A DNA stretch of 64,000 nt from Burkholderiales bacterium. Lineage in GTDB: Bacteria > Pseudomonadota > Gammaproteobacteria > Burkholderiales > Burkholderiaceae. The stretch lies in NCBI GenBank assembly GCA_021287185.1, contig JAJTAZ010000011.1:1-64000 (forward strand). The letters are read 5' to 3'. Shown piece by piece: positions 20,474 to 31,263 of the stretch (positions are counted from its first letter, which is position 1; each line of letters starts with the position of its first letter). Below the pieces are notes generated by a model. It saw only the letters and a list, made by a program, of their open reading frames with translations. It searched no databases and had not been told where the DNA came from. The translations under genes were made by a program, and so were the position numbers.

Positions 20474-20499
20474 TAAAAAAGGGTTCAAAATTGAACCCA
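20474..20499 (-). terminator. Hairpin with T-tract upstream of addB
   Basis: On the minus strand GGGTTCAA-TT-TTGAACCC (arms 20498-20491 and 20488-20481) is followed by six T. It would terminate yheT transcription. A TATAAT sits immediately upstream (about 20506-20501), so it may instead be the 5' hairpin of the addB mRNA. Confidence 0.7.
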
Positions 20500-20521
20500 T
20501 TATAACGATTTATAAGTCAAT

Positions 20522-20546
20522 GTAGGGTGGGTAATGCCCATCCTAC
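20522..20546. repeat. GTAGGGTGGG-type palindromic repeat
   Basis: GTAGGGTGGG and CCCATCCTAC form a 10-bp inverted repeat with one mismatch. It overlaps the TAG stop codon of yheT. The same word family recurs at 35276-35316, so this is a dispersed repeat rather than only a local hairpin. Confidence 0.6.
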
Positions 20547-21553
20547 CTATTCTCAAAAAAGTTTAATACCTTCTCAGGCATCCACCCAAAATGCGCCATC
20601 TCGTCACCAATTGCGCCTGCTTGCCGAGCGGTGATAAAGCCCACGTGTCCACCATCTTCGGTATAGCACAGTTGTACCGATGGGCTCACTTCATCGGCAC
20701 ACGCGAGACTGTGTTTGGGCACGATGGGGTCGTTTGCGGTGTTGAGGATGAGGGTGGGTACGGCGATGTCGCGCAGGTATTGTTTGCTCGATGATTTTTG
20801 CCAATAATCCTCGGCATTTTTGAACCCATGCAGCGGCGCGGTGAAGTATTCATCCACGTGGAAAAAATTGCGCGCCGAGTGGATTTGTTCCGCTGTGATG
20901 GGTAAATCAGGAAATTGCGCGAGTTTTGCTAAGGCTTTTTGTTTGAGCGTGGAGAGAAACGAGCGCATATAAACACGCTGATTGAAGCCTGATTCCAACG
21001 CCACCGCACCTGCTTTGAGGTCATGTGGTGCGCAAATGGACGCAGCACTGGCAACCAACCGCTCAGCATCCGCGCCCGACTCGCCCAACCATTTGAGCAG
21101 GGCATTGCCACCGAGCGACACACCTGCGATGTACCGCACACTGTCGGGGAAACGCTGTGCGATGCGTTTGACCACCCAGTCAATTTCGCTTGAGAAGCCA
21201 GAATGGTACATGACGCGCCCACGGTTCATTTGTCCACTACACGAACGCCAGTGCACCACCACGCCCGTCCAGCCGCGCAATTGTGCAAGGCGCATCAAGG
21301 CTTTGGCGTACGAACTTTGACTGGAGCCTTCTAAGCCATGAAATAGGATGAATATTTTTTGCTGAGGGCTACCCGCTGACTCAAGATTGACCCAGTCTAA
21401 GTCGATGAAATCACGAATATTGTCCACCGCTGGCGTATCCCAACGCTCTCGGGTGTAGTTCGGTGCAGTGAAAGGCATGAGTACGGGCAGTATGGTTTGC
21501 AGATGGGCGTGACGCGCCCACCAAGCTGGTTGAAATGAGTGATTTTCCATCAT
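20543..21553 (-). CDS. YheT-family alpha/beta hydrolase
   Basis: A 336-residue cytoplasmic alpha/beta-fold hydrolase of the YheT (YMC) family, substrate unknown. The nucleophile elbow GVSLGGN (Ser), the NTANDPIVP acid region and the late DGGHVGF histidine complete a triad. ILFHGLEGSSQSSYA is the oxyanion region. The N-terminal WARHAHLQTILP is a family signature. The start overlaps the glnD stop as TAATG, implying translational coupling; a second ATG follows directly. The last codons run into a palindromic repeat. Confidence 0.9.
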   Translation of the reverse strand: MMENHSFQPAWWARHAHLQTILPVLMPFTAPNYTRERWDTPAVDNIRDFIDLDWVNLESAGSPQQKIFILFHGLEGSSQSSYAKALMRLAQLRGWTGVVVHWRSCSGQMNRGRVMYHSGFSSEIDWVVKRIAQRFPDSVRYIAGVSLGGNALLKWLGESGADAERLVASAASICAPHDLKAGAVALESGFNQRVYMRSFLSTLKQKALAKLAQFPDLPITAEQIHSARNFFHVDEYFTAPLHGFKNAEDYWQKSSSKQYLRDIAVPTLILNTANDPIVPKHSLACADEVSPSVQLCYTEDGGHVGFITARQAGAIGDEMAHFGWMPEKVLNFFENR

Positions 21554-24192
21554 TAAATGGTACAAACGGTCATCAATCGATGCTCCAATTCAGCCGCAAA
21601 ACTCGGCGAGGCCAGTTGTGGACTGTGCACAACAAACACGTCCTCCAATCGCTCGCCCAATGTGGTGATGCGCGCATTGTGCAACTTCACACCCATTTCG
21701 TGGAAGTGATACGCCACGCTGTACAACACCCCCGGTCGGTCGGTTGCGGTCAGTTTAAGCACGTAGTCATCGTTGCCTGTCGGCATTAAGCTCATAGAGG
21801 GTTTAATCGGGAAGTTGCGCGAGCGCGCAGACAGCCGCCCCAAACTTGGTTTACGCAAATGGGTGTGGTTTTGCACCGAGTCGCGCACAGCGTGGGCAAA
21901 CTGATTTAAAAACTGTTGGTCAACCTGTACCGAGTCAGGGACGATGATTTGAAAGGTGTCCAAAGCTCTGTTTTGCGCACTGGTGTAGATATGCGCCGAA
22001 AAAATGGAGTAACCACGCTGCATAATCGCCGCACAAATGCGTGCGAATAAATCAGGCTGGTCATGGGTATAAACCATGAGTTGCACACAGTTATCGTCAT
22101 CATTGAGCACATAATGCTGCCCCGCCACCAAAATCTCTTCGTGCTCATCGGCTTGGATGATGTGGTAGGCATGCCACGCAATCGTCATGGTGTCGTGACG
22201 CAAAAAGTATTCGGGCGTGAGGTCGCGCCAAAGTTGCTCGGCTCGCTCTAACACCTCTGGTCGTTCAATTTGCTGGGCGAGTAACTCACGCACGCGCTCT
22301 TGACGCTCTTTAATCACGGTCGCGCGCGGTTGTTGGCTATTGCCCTCCAGCACATGCATGGCAGCACGATACAGACCTGCGAGCAATTTATCTTTCCATG
22401 CGTTCCAGACTTTCGGACTGGTGCCACGAATATCGGCGACGGTCAATAAGTACAAGGCTTGCAAACGTTCAGGGGTTTTAACTTTTTCAACAAAACGCAA
22501 AATCACATCAGGGTCTGACAAATCTTCTTTTTGTGCAAATTGGCTCATCTCCAAATGCTCGCCGACGAGAAACACCACGAGGTCGGTTTGCGCTTTGTTC
22601 AATCCATGCTGGCGCGCAAAACGCGCTACTTCGACCATACCCAGTTTGGAGTGGTCACCGCCACGCCCTTTGGCAATGTCGTGGAATAAACCCGCAATGT
22701 ACATCAACCACGGCTGACCAAACTCCGCCATGACTTGATTGGCCAACTCATGCTGCGGGATGTACTCATCCATGGTAAATCGGCGCAGATTGCGCACGAC
22801 CATCAAGATGTGTTGATCAACGGTGTAGATGTGAAATAAATCATGCTGCATCTGCCCGACAATTTTGCGAAACACGGGTAAATAACGCGCAAGAATACCC
22901 ATCTGATGCATTAAGCGGATGGTGTGCGTGATGCCACTGTCCATTTTCAGTATGCGAACGAAACGTGCACGGTTGGCTTTGTCTCGGCGAAAGGCAGGGT
23001 TGACCAAATCGCGGTATTTGAGCACCGCATCCCACAGCCGTGCCGTACACCCTGTCAGACCAGGGCGCGTGCCAAACACGTAAAACATATCGAGCAGCAA
23101 ATGTGGCTTGCGTGCAAATTCGTCCACATCAACGATGTCCAACTCATGATTGACTTCGATGAACTCAGGAAACCCTTCGATGGCGTGTTCGATGCGCGGG
23201 GCATTTTCGGGCGCAATGTAGTCTTCAAATTTTTGCAAAAATAATTTCATGCGAATCGAGTTCACACTCGCAGCCACATAGTATTTTTGCATCAAAAATT
23301 CGCTCGCACGCTTGCCATCGGCATCCGCAAAACCAAAAGCCTGTGCCAAACCATTTTGCAAATCAAACAACAAACGGTTCTCAGAGCGGCGGGTCATGAT
23401 GTGCAAATGAGCACGAATCGCCAGCAGCAGGGTTTCGCATTTTTGAATCAATTTTACTTGACGTTCATTGAGCCAGCCAATGGTGTGCAAATCCGCCCAG
23501 TTTTGCGCGATGCCTGAGGATTTACTCAACCACATCATCAAATGCAAATCACGCAAACCGCCTGGGGACTCTTTGCAATTGGGTTCCAAACTGAACGGGG
23601 TTTCTTCAAAACGTGAATAGCGGGCATTTTTTTCGGCTATTTTATTGCGCCAAAAAGTGCGTGCCTGAAAACCTTTATAAAAACGCGCATAAAAAGCATC
23701 GAAAACTTTTTTTTCACCAATCAGCCAACGCCCTTCAATAATCGCCGTTTCGGTTGCCAAGTCTTCGTGACAAAACTGCAGACATTCACTGATGGTGCGC
23801 ACACTGTGCGAAGGCGCAAGCCCAGAGTCCCACAGCGAGCCGAGCCATTGCTCAATCGCCGCATTGATGCGCTCACGTCCTTGCTCTGAGAGTTTTTTAT
23901 CCTCAATCAACACCAAAACATCGACATCAGAATTGGGCAACAATTCGCCCCGCCCATAGCCACCAACCGCAGCCAAAGAAACGTGAGGCAATAATTCAGG
24001 CGGCAATACCTGTGTCACCGAACTGTGCCAACGCGCTTGTACCATCGCATCGGTCAATGCGGTGAGTTTGCGTATCAGACGGCGCACTGCGCGCGTTGGG
24101 GCGGAGGATGCAACGTACTCGTCCAAATAAGTTTGCCTTGTGGCTTGATAATATTCCGCAGAATAAGCCTGCGTGGATGAGCGGTTGCGCAT
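21553..24192 (-). CDS. glnD: Bifunctional uridylyltransferase/uridylyl-removing enzyme GlnD
   Basis: The nitrogen sensor that uridylylates P-II (GlnB) when glutamine is low and removes UMP when it is high. All family domains are present in 879 residues. These are a nucleotidyltransferase (GGYGRGELLPNSDVDV, about 77-92), an HD hydrolase (AGLFHDIAKGRGGDH, near residue 500) and two C-terminal ACT domains that bind glutamine. Its substrate glnB is at 3.5 kb. It follows lspA after 9 bp and couples to yheT by a 1-bp overlap. Elsewhere glnD often sits by map/rpsB, so this placement after ileS-lspA is worth noting. Confidence 0.97.
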   Translation of the reverse strand: MRNRSSTQAYSAEYYQATRQTYLDEYVASSAPTRAVRRLIRKLTALTDAMVQARWHSSVTQVLPPELLPHVSLAAVGGYGRGELLPNSDVDVLVLIEDKKLSEQGRERINAAIEQWLGSLWDSGLAPSHSVRTISECLQFCHEDLATETAIIEGRWLIGEKKVFDAFYARFYKGFQARTFWRNKIAEKNARYSRFEETPFSLEPNCKESPGGLRDLHLMMWLSKSSGIAQNWADLHTIGWLNERQVKLIQKCETLLLAIRAHLHIMTRRSENRLLFDLQNGLAQAFGFADADGKRASEFLMQKYYVAASVNSIRMKLFLQKFEDYIAPENAPRIEHAIEGFPEFIEVNHELDIVDVDEFARKPHLLLDMFYVFGTRPGLTGCTARLWDAVLKYRDLVNPAFRRDKANRARFVRILKMDSGITHTIRLMHQMGILARYLPVFRKIVGQMQHDLFHIYTVDQHILMVVRNLRRFTMDEYIPQHELANQVMAEFGQPWLMYIAGLFHDIAKGRGGDHSKLGMVEVARFARQHGLNKAQTDLVVFLVGEHLEMSQFAQKEDLSDPDVILRFVEKVKTPERLQALYLLTVADIRGTSPKVWNAWKDKLLAGLYRAAMHVLEGNSQQPRATVIKERQERVRELLAQQIERPEVLERAEQLWRDLTPEYFLRHDTMTIAWHAYHIIQADEHEEILVAGQHYVLNDDDNCVQLMVYTHDQPDLFARICAAIMQRGYSIFSAHIYTSAQNRALDTFQIIVPDSVQVDQQFLNQFAHAVRDSVQNHTHLRKPSLGRLSARSRNFPIKPSMSLMPTGNDDYVLKLTATDRPGVLYSVAYHFHEMGVKLHNARITTLGERLEDVFVVHSPQLASPSFAAELEHRLMTVCTI

Positions 24193-24201
24193 AAAGAACC
24201 T

Positions 24202-24708
24202 CTATTGTTTTTTGCGGAAAAATTCCTGCCAAATCACCAAAACAACGCCAATGAAAATCGCTGAATCCGCGATATTAAACGCGGGCCAATGCACGTCCTG
24301 CCAGTGAAAATCTAAAAAATCAACCACCATACCGATGCGCACACGGTCTATCATATTGCCCAATGCCCCACCTGCAATCATAGCAAAACCAATGTTTTGC
24401 AGGGTTTTTTCAAGGTTTGCGCGAATTTGTATGACGAGAAAAATCGATGCACCGATGGCCAACAAGGTAAACAACCACTTTTGCCAACCGTTGTGGTCGG
24501 CTAAGAAACTAAACGCCGCACCTGGATTGTAGGTCAAGCCCAAATTAAAAAACGAGGTGATGGGCTCAAACTCGTGAAAAGCATAACGCGCCTCAATCGC
24601 GAATTTGGTGATTTGATCGAGCACAATCACCAGCACAATCAGCACATAATAAAACCACATGCTACGTGGTGTCGATGCTGGGGTAGAGGGTTGAGAATTA
24701 TTTGACAC
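24202..24708 (-). CDS. lspA: Lipoprotein signal peptidase (signal peptidase II)
   Basis: An inner-membrane aspartyl protease that cleaves prolipoprotein signal peptides; at least five predicted lipoproteins in this window are its likely substrates. It has 168 residues and four hydrophobic segments. The catalytic aspartates lie in GNMIDRVRIGMVVDF and FNIADSAIF. The GTG at 24708 is chosen because AAAAGG lies at proper spacing; a TTG two codons upstream is too close to that site. It sits between ileS and glnD. Confidence 0.95.
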   Translation of the reverse strand: MSNNSQPSTPASTPRSMWFYYVLIVLVIVLDQITKFAIEARYAFHEFEPITSFFNLGLTYNPGAAFSFLADHNGWQKWLFTLLAIGASIFLVIQIRANLEKTLQNIGFAMIAGGALGNMIDRVRIGMVVDFLDFHWQDVHWPAFNIADSAIFIGVVLVIWQEFFRKKQ

Positions 24709-24795
24709 AAGCAAACCTTTTTAATAAATCTATTACGAAACACACAATGGCGCAAAAATCATGTGATGATGAGCGCGATGTTAAGGAAACACACC

Positions 24796-24892
24796 GTCAT
24801 TGCGAGCAGTTTGACCGCGAAGCAATCCATGCTCAATCATTTGTTTAACGCGGCGTGGATTGCTTCGTTGATGAACCTTCACTCGCAATGAC
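24796..24892. repeat. Dispersed palindromic repeat, copy 1 (GTCATTGCGAG family)
   Basis: GTCATTGCGAG (24796-24806) and CTCGCAATGAC (24882-24892) are perfect terminal inverted repeats. Inside them GCGAAGCAATCCA (24817-24829) faces TGGATTGCTTCG (24856-24867). The structure recurs at 31264-31354. The family is widespread in bacterial genomes and resembles a small non-autonomous palindromic element. Confidence 0.85.
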
Positions 24893-24910
24893 AATCAATG
24901 ACAACCCACA

Positions 24911-27706
24911 TCAAGCAAATTGTCGCGTTTCACCGTGTGCAAATAAATTATCAACGCAACGCGCGCACAAAGTTGGATGCTCAGTATGGGTGCCCACATC
25001 CACAGTGACGTGCCAACAACGCTCGCATTTACTGCCCTGCGCCAATTCAACCGAAACCTGTGCCTCGCCTTCAACCGCCAATGCGCCCGACGTAATCAAT
25101 ACAAATTTTAAATCATTGCCCAAGCGTTGCAGCAGTTGCGCGTCTGCGGCAGGCGCGCTGATGCGCACCGTCGCTTGCAAAGCCGAACCGATTTGCTCGG
25201 CAGCACGCGCATCTTCCAAGGCTTTATTGACATCATCGCGCAGCGCACGAATGCGCGTCCAGTCGCTCAGCAATTGTGCGCTGTTGGTAGGCACCGGAAT
25301 GTCGTGATACAACTCGGTAAAAATGGTTTGCGTGTCGTCACCCGTCATCACCGCCCATGCTTCCTCAGCAGTGAAACTCAAAATCGGTGCCATCACGCGC
25401 ACGAGTGATTGAGTGATGTGCCACAGCGCGGTTTGCGCCGAGCGGCGGGTTTTAGAGTCAGGCGCGTTGGTGTACAAGCGGTCTTTGAGAATATCCAAAT
25501 AAAAGCCACCCAAATCCTCTGAGCAAAAGTTTTGGATTTTCGCCACCATTGGATGGAACTCATATTTATCGGCATGGGCGAGCAAATCCGCCTGCCACTC
25601 ACGCGTTTTCACCAAAGCGTATTGGTCAATTTCGAGCAGTTCGTTGACATCCAATAACTGTGTTTTGGCATCAAAATCCGAAATATTCGCCAGTAAAAAA
25701 CGCAAGGTGTTGCGAATGCGGCGATAGCCTTCAGACACCCGTTTGAGAATTTCGTCTGAAATCGAGAGTTCACCCGAATAATCGGTTGAAGCGCACCACA
25801 GGCGGATGATTTCCGCGCCCATTTTATTGGCCACGGTTTGTGGCGCGACAATATTGCCGACTGATTTACTCATCTTGCGCCCTTGCCCATCAACCACAAA
25901 ACCATGGGTGAGCAAAGCGTTGTACGGTGCACGCCCATCCAACATCGAACCCGTGAGCAAAGACGAGTGGAACCAACCACGGTGCTGGTCTGAACCTTCT
26001 AAATACAAATCCGCTGGATACGCCAACTGCTCGGCGTGCGAACCACGCAGCACATGAAAATGCGTTGTGCCTGAGTCGAACCACACGTCCAGCGTGTCTT
26101 TATTTTTCACATAATCATTCGCATCCGCGCCGAGGAATTCGTTGATATCCAAAGTCTGCCAAGACTCAATCCCACCTGCCTCGACCAATTGCGCCACACG
26201 TTCGAGCAACTCAGGTGTGTTCGGGTGCAATTGTCCCGTGGCTTTGTGCAGGAAAAACGGCATCGGCACGCCCCATTGACGTTGGCGCGACAGCGTCCAA
26301 TCGGGGCGATTGGCAATCATCGCGTGCAAACGCGCCTTGCCCCACGCAGGGAAAAACTGTGTCGCTTCCACGCCTTTAAGCGCGGTCTGGCGCAAGGATT
26401 CACCATTGACAGGTTTATCCATGCTGGCAAACCATTGTGTGGTCGCACGGAAAATCAAGGGCGTTTTGTGTCGCCAGCAGTGCATGTAACTGTGCGGTGC
26501 GTTCACCACTTTGAACAACGCGCCAACCTCGGTGAGTTTTTCAACAATGGCAGGGTTGGCTTTCCAAATGTGCATCCCACCAAAAAACGGCAAATCAGAC
26601 GCATACACGCCGTTGCCCATCACGGGGGTCAAAATATCGTCGTTTGCCACACCGTGCGAGGTGCAGGAAATAAAGTCATCCACACCATACGCAGGCGCAG
26701 AATGCACAATCCCTGTACCCGCATCGGTGGTCACGTATTCACCCAAATAGATTGGAGACAAACGTGCATAGCCCTCATCGGCATCATAGAATGGGTGCTT
26801 GAATGCAATGTGGTCAAGCTGATCGCCCGTGGTCGTCGCCACGATGTCGCCTGTCAAACCGTAGCGTTCCAAACAAGATGCCACCAAATCCTGTGCCAAA
26901 ATCAATTGACCTTTATCGGTATTGACCAAGGCATAAACCACTTCGGGATGTACGTTCAAGGCCTGATTGGCGGGAATCGTCCACGGCGTGGTGGTCCAAA
27001 TAACCACATAGCCCTTTTGTGCCACGGTCACGCCAAAGGCTTTGGACAATTTGTCGTGCTCGGCAAAGCCAAAACCCACGTCAATCGCAGGGTCGGTTTT
27101 ATCGGCGTATTCCACCTCGGCTTCGGCCAATGCCGACTCGCAATCAAAACACCAGTTCACAGGTTTTAAACCGCGATACACATAGCCTTTTTCGAGAATT
27201 TTGCCGAGTGCGCGAATTTCATTCGCTTCGTTGGCAAAATTCATGGTTTTGTACGGATTGCCCCATTCGCCCAAAACGCCCAAACGCATGAAATCAATTT
27301 TTTGACTTTCGATTTGCTCGCTCGCGTAGGCGCGAGATTTTTCCTGCACTTCACGCGTGGGCAATCCACGCCCGTGAATCGACTCGATTTTGTTCTCAAT
27401 CGGCATCCCGTGACAGTCCCACCCAGGCACATATGGCGCGTCAAAACCCGCCATGGTTTTGGACTTGACAATCATGTCTTTGAGAATTTTATTGACCGCG
27501 TGACCAATGTGAATGTCGCCGTTGGCATACGGCGGACCGTCGTGCAGAACGAATTTCGGACGACCTTTGGCGGCAACACGAATTTTTTCATAACGTTTCT
27601 GTGCTTGCCAAGCGGCGACCCACTGCGGTTCGCGTTTGGCCAAATCCCCCCGCATCGGGAAGGGCGTGTCCAATAAATTAACGGGGTAGTTGTTCTTGTC
27701 ACTCAT
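24911..27706 (-). CDS. ileS: Isoleucyl-tRNA synthetase
   Basis: Class I aminoacyl-tRNA synthetase charging tRNA-Ile, 931 residues (E. coli 938). HIGH occurs at 66-69 ([12 protein letters not shown]). The KMSKS loop [10 protein letters not shown] is near residue 609. The CP1 editing domain lies between them. A C-terminal zinc knuckle (CERCW...CARCV) is present, as expected for the bacterial type. The start [10 protein letters not shown] is preceded by a short leader. lspA follows after about 200 bp that contain a palindromic repeat; ribF, its usual upstream partner, is separated by an inserted plus-strand transporter gene. Confidence 0.98.
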   Translation of the reverse strand: MSDKNNYPVNLLDTPFPMRGDLAKREPQWVAAWQAQKRYEKIRVAAKGRPKFVLHDGPPYANGDIHIGHAVNKILKDMIVKSKTMAGFDAPYVPGWDCHGMPIENKIESIHGRGLPTREVQEKSRAYASEQIESQKIDFMRLGVLGEWGNPYKTMNFANEANEIRALGKILEKGYVYRGLKPVNWCFDCESALAEAEVEYADKTDPAIDVGFGFAEHDKLSKAFGVTVAQKGYVVIWTTTPWTIPANQALNVHPEVVYALVNTDKGQLILAQDLVASCLERYGLTGDIVATTTGDQLDHIAFKHPFYDADEGYARLSPIYLGEYVTTDAGTGIVHSAPAYGVDDFISCTSHGVANDDILTPVMGNGVYASDLPFFGGMHIWKANPAIVEKLTEVGALFKVVNAPHSYMHCWRHKTPLIFRATTQWFASMDKPVNGESLRQTALKGVEATQFFPAWGKARLHAMIANRPDWTLSRQRQWGVPMPFFLHKATGQLHPNTPELLERVAQLVEAGGIESWQTLDINEFLGADANDYVKNKDTLDVWFDSGTTHFHVLRGSHAEQLAYPADLYLEGSDQHRGWFHSSLLTGSMLDGRAPYNALLTHGFVVDGQGRKMSKSVGNIVAPQTVANKMGAEIIRLWCASTDYSGELSISDEILKRVSEGYRRIRNTLRFLLANISDFDAKTQLLDVNELLEIDQYALVKTREWQADLLAHADKYEFHPMVAKIQNFCSEDLGGFYLDILKDRLYTNAPDSKTRRSAQTALWHITQSLVRVMAPILSFTAEEAWAVMTGDDTQTIFTELYHDIPVPTNSAQLLSDWTRIRALRDDVNKALEDARAAEQIGSALQATVRISAPAADAQLLQRLGNDLKFVLITSGALAVEGEAQVSVELAQGSKCERCWHVTVDVGTHTEHPTLCARCVDNLFAHGETRQFA

Positions 27707-27928
27707 AACGGGCTTTGCAATCGGTGGGTTTAAAAATGGGACATTTTAACTGAAAACCAAGGGTAAATCATGATGAAATGGCCATCGCATGGGTTTTGAA
27801 TGAATTTTTCGCACCGCTTTTTGGAATCAATTGCCCATCGTTTTATGAGCCATATGAACGCAAGATGCCCGCTAACGCCCGAACAATTCATAGTACACTG
27901 CCACCTCAATATAGAATTCATTCAGACC

Positions 27929-28699
27929 ATGCACGATATTTTGATTTTTACCTTATTGTTTGCTTCAGGCATCATGGCAGGCATCTGCAACGCCACGGCG
28001 GGCGGCGGGACATTTTTTACCTTTCCCGTATTTTTAGCCGCAGGTTTACCCCCTGTTGTGGCAAACGCCTCCAATGCCATCGCCGTTTGGCCTGGGCACG
28101 CTTTGGCAGTGGTGGCATATCGCCGTGAGTTGCGTGCACACCCACAGGGTTTGCGCTTGTCTTTATTTTTAGGGTTGCTTGGCGGCATCATGGGTGCTGC
28201 ACTGTTGGTGTGGATTCAAAATTCGGTATTTCTCAAACTGATTCCCATCTTGATTTTATTTGCCACACTGTTATTTGCGTTCAGTGATGTGATTCGTGGC
28301 TGGCTTGCCAACAATACCGATAACCCTCAAGACTTGCCACAACGCGGCTTTGCGCATGTATTTGAATTGGTGATTGCGATTTACGGTGGGTTTTTTATCG
28401 CGGGTTTGGGCATCATGCTGATGGCGGGTTTGCAAATGCTCGGCGTGCGCGATATACAGATGAACAACGCGCTGAAAAATCTATTGGCCGCAGTGATTAG
28501 CAGCGTCGCCGCGCTGGTGTTTGTGTTCTCTGGCTTGGTGCATTGGCAATACACGCTGATTGCTTTTATTGGCGCGGTGATGGGTGGTTACTGGGGCGGA
28601 CGGATTGCACGGTGGTTGCCAGCGCTGTGGCTACGCCGCATTGTGATTGCTTTGGGCTTGGGTTTATCGGTGTTTTACGCGCTTAAATACTACGGTTAA
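27929..28699 (+). CDS. TauE/SafE-family sulfite exporter-like membrane protein
   Basis: A 256-residue integral membrane protein with about eight hydrophobic segments. It belongs to the TauE/SafE (TSUP) family, implicated in export of sulfite, sulfoacetate or related organic anions. The two-fold repeat is visible: AGICNATAGGGTFFTFPVF near the N-terminus and GGFFIAGLGIMLMAGLQMLG in the second half. The start MHDILIFTLL is preferred to an in-frame start at 27800, which adds a hydrophilic stretch not typical of the family. It lies alone on the plus strand between ribF and ileS. Substrate unknown. Confidence 0.88.
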   Translation: MHDILIFTLLFASGIMAGICNATAGGGTFFTFPVFLAAGLPPVVANASNAIAVWPGHALAVVAYRRELRAHPQGLRLSLFLGLLGGIMGAALLVWIQNSVFLKLIPILILFATLLFAFSDVIRGWLANNTDNPQDLPQRGFAHVFELVIAIYGGFFIAGLGIMLMAGLQMLGVRDIQMNNALKNLLAAVISSVAALVFVFSGLVHWQYTLIAFIGAVMGGYWGGRIARWLPALWLRRIVIALGLGLSVFYALKYYG

Positions 28700-28710
28700 T
28701 TCTGCAGATG

Positions 28711-29646
28711 CTATTTTTGAGCGAAAAATGCACGGCATTGCGCCATGTCGTTTTGGATGGCGTTGAGCAATTCATCAAAATCATCGAATTTGGCTTCATC
28801 ACGAATTTTTTGATGTAGGGTCACGCAAGCAATTTGTCCATAGATTTCTTGATTGAAATCAAATAAATGCACTTCGCACCAGCACTGTCCATTGGTTTTC
28901 ACGCTTGGACGAACGCCTATGCTCGCCGCGCCCTGAATGGTTTTTTCAGGCGCGGATTGCAATTGCACACTGGCTGCGTAAATTCCCTGTAATGCCAAAC
29001 GCTCAGGCATTTTGATATTGATGGTCGGCACGCCAATCGTGCGACCCAGTTTTTCGCCATGAATAACATGCCCCGATAGGGTCAACGGGTGTCCCAGCAT
29101 CTGTATCGCCTGAGCAACCTCACCGCTCGCCAAATGCTCACGAATCGCTGAAGACGAAATACGCACCCCGTTTTGTTCAACCGAATGAAGGTTCTCCAAA
29201 ACATAACCGTATCGCGATTGCAAGGATTGCAGCAATGCGAAATCGCCCTTGCGCTGCGCACCAAAGCGAAAATCATCACCCACCAATAGCAATTTGGCAT
29301 TCAATCGCTCAATTAAAATGTCACTGACAAAAGCCTCGGCAGACATACTCGCCAAGTGGCTGTCAAACGGCAAAACCACCACCTGCTCAACGCCCAATGC
29401 CTTCATCGTCGCCACCTTATCGCGCAGCGGCATGATTTGTGTCGGCGCGGGTACACCACGCTTGTGCGCAAAATAGGCTTTGGGATTGGGAGCAAAGGTA
29501 ACGACGGTTGGCGTCAAATGCTGCTGTTTCGCTAATGCAACCAAGCGTCTGAGCACAACCGCATGACCCGCATGCACACCATCAAAGTTGCCGATGGTGA
29601 TTGCAGATGGAATGCCAATTTGCTTCGGACGATGAACGATGAGCAT
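28711..29646 (-). CDS. ribF: Bifunctional riboflavin kinase/FAD synthetase
   Basis: Phosphorylates riboflavin to FMN, then adenylylates FMN to FAD. It has 311 residues from ATG 29646; a GTG two codons earlier is possible. The N-terminal nucleotidyltransferase contains GNFDGVHAGH (HxGH-like), and ISSSAIREHLASG is its second signature. The C-terminal riboflavin kinase has GRTIGVPTINI, the PTAN-like motif with Ile in place of Ala. It follows lysS with a gap of about 14 bp, probably co-transcribed. Confidence 0.96.
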   Translation of the reverse strand: MLIVHRPKQIGIPSAITIGNFDGVHAGHAVVLRRLVALAKQQHLTPTVVTFAPNPKAYFAHKRGVPAPTQIMPLRDKVATMKALGVEQVVVLPFDSHLASMSAEAFVSDILIERLNAKLLLVGDDFRFGAQRKGDFALLQSLQSRYGYVLENLHSVEQNGVRISSSAIREHLASGEVAQAIQMLGHPLTLSGHVIHGEKLGRTIGVPTINIKMPERLALQGIYAASVQLQSAPEKTIQGAASIGVRPSVKTNGQCWCEVHLFDFNQEIYGQIACVTLHQKIRDEAKFDDFDELLNAIQNDMAQCRAFFAQK

Positions 29647-29660
29647 GGTCACTGGGGTTT

Positions 29661-31184
29661 TTAATCTTCTTTACGCAAATGTGGAAACAGCAGCACATCA
29701 CGAATATTTGGATTGTCGGTGAGCAACATCATCAAGCGGTCTAAACCAATCCCACAACCGCCCGTTGGCGGCATACCATACTCCAGAGCGCGGATATAGT
29801 CGGCATCGTAGAACATCGCTTCATCATCGCCCGCATCCTTCGCGGCAACCTGCGCGAGGAAACGCTCGGATTGGTCTTCGGGGTCGTTCAATTCAGAAAA
29901 ACCGTTAGCAACTTCGCGCCCTGTCATGAATAATTCAAAGCGTTCGGTAATGCCTTGATGCGTGTCAGACGCGCGCGCCAGCGGTGAGACTTCAATCGGA
30001 TAGTCGATGATGAAGGTAGGATTCCACAATAGATGCTCAGCCACTTCCTCAAACAATGTCAATTGCAACGCGCCCACGCCCGCATTTTTCACCTGTGGAT
30101 CGTTCAAATCCACACCGTGTTTTTTCAACTCGGCACGCAAATAATCTGCGTCATCCAAAGTCGCGCCCACATACTGCGGTGCGTATTTTTCAATCGCACC
30201 CACGATGGTCAAACGATCAAACGCAGGCGCCAAATCCAACACTTTACCTTGATAGTTCAATGTCGCACTGCCCGTTGCGCGAATGGCGACATTGCGCAAC
30301 AATTCCTCAGTGTAGTTCATCAACCATTGATAGTCGGTGTACGCCGCGTAGAACTCCATCATGGTGAATTCGGGATTGTGGCGTGGGGATACGCCCTCAT
30401 TGCGGAAGCTGCGGTTGATTTCAAACACACGCTCAAAACCACCGACAATCAAGCGTTTAAGGTACAACTCTGGCGCAATGCGCAAAAACATTTGCATGTC
30501 GAGCGCATTGTGGTGCGTGACAAACGGTTTCGCCGATGCGCCACCTGGGATTGGGTGCAACATCGGGGTTTCCACTTCCATGAAATTATTTTCAACCATA
30601 AATTCGCGCACGGCGTTCATGGCTTTGGTGCGTTTGATGAAAGTCGCACGAGTCTCAGGTGTAACGATGAGGTCAACATAGCGTTGACGATAACGCATTT
30701 CTTGATCCGCCAAACCATGAAATTTATCAGGCAAGGGACGCAAAGACTTGCTCAGCAAACGCAAAGTGGCACAACGCACGGATAACTCACCATGCTGGGT
30801 TTTAAACAACTGCCCCGTGGTGGCAACGATGTCGCCCATGTCCCAGTGCTTGAATTGCTCGTGTACCGCCTCAGTTACGCCCTTATCATTGATGTAAAAC
30901 TGAATTTGCCCTGTACCGTCCTGCACCGTGGCAAAACTCGCTTTGCCCATCACCCGTTTGAGCATCATGCGCCCCGCGATGGAGACCTGTACATTGGCTT
31001 GCTCCAAATCCTCACGCGTCCACGCGCCGTACTGCTCGTGCAATTGTGCGGCGCGGTGCTCAGGCACGAAGTCGTTTGGAAACGCAATGCCTTGCTCACG
31101 CAATTGAGATAACTTATGGCGACGCTCTGCTATGATGGCGTTTTCGTCTATTTGAATTTCTGGGTTTTGGTTGTGTTCGGTCAT
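29661..31184 (-). CDS. lysS: Lysyl-tRNA synthetase, class II
   Basis: Charges tRNA-Lys; 507 residues, matching the family. It has an N-terminal OB-fold anticodon domain ([18 protein letters not shown]) and a class II core: motif 2 [20 protein letters not shown] and motif 3 [13 protein letters not shown]. The start [10 protein letters not shown] is chosen; the frame stays open to 31301, but that extension runs into a palindromic repeat and is an artefact. It lies downstream of prfB, a canonical order in many proteobacteria, with about 200 bp between them occupied by the repeat, so it may have its own promoter. Confidence 0.97.
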   Translation of the reverse strand: MTEHNQNPEIQIDENAIIAERRHKLSQLREQGIAFPNDFVPEHRAAQLHEQYGAWTREDLEQANVQVSIAGRMMLKRVMGKASFATVQDGTGQIQFYINDKGVTEAVHEQFKHWDMGDIVATTGQLFKTQHGELSVRCATLRLLSKSLRPLPDKFHGLADQEMRYRQRYVDLIVTPETRATFIKRTKAMNAVREFMVENNFMEVETPMLHPIPGGASAKPFVTHHNALDMQMFLRIAPELYLKRLIVGGFERVFEINRSFRNEGVSPRHNPEFTMMEFYAAYTDYQWLMNYTEELLRNVAIRATGSATLNYQGKVLDLAPAFDRLTIVGAIEKYAPQYVGATLDDADYLRAELKKHGVDLNDPQVKNAGVGALQLTLFEEVAEHLLWNPTFIIDYPIEVSPLARASDTHQGITERFELFMTGREVANGFSELNDPEDQSERFLAQVAAKDAGDDEAMFYDADYIRALEYGMPPTGGCGIGLDRLMMLLTDNPNIRDVLLFPHLRKED

Positions 31185-31263
31185 GGTGGTTTCAGTTTTC
31201 AATTTTATATTTAAGTAGAAGTAGCAAACAGGCTCATCACTGATACATTTTGTAAATGTTCTC

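Noticed and set aside
26189-27169. 326-residue plus-strand ORF over ileS
   Set aside because: It is antisense to ileS, which is fully supported by HIGH and KMSKS motifs; no domain is recognisable in the antisense frame.
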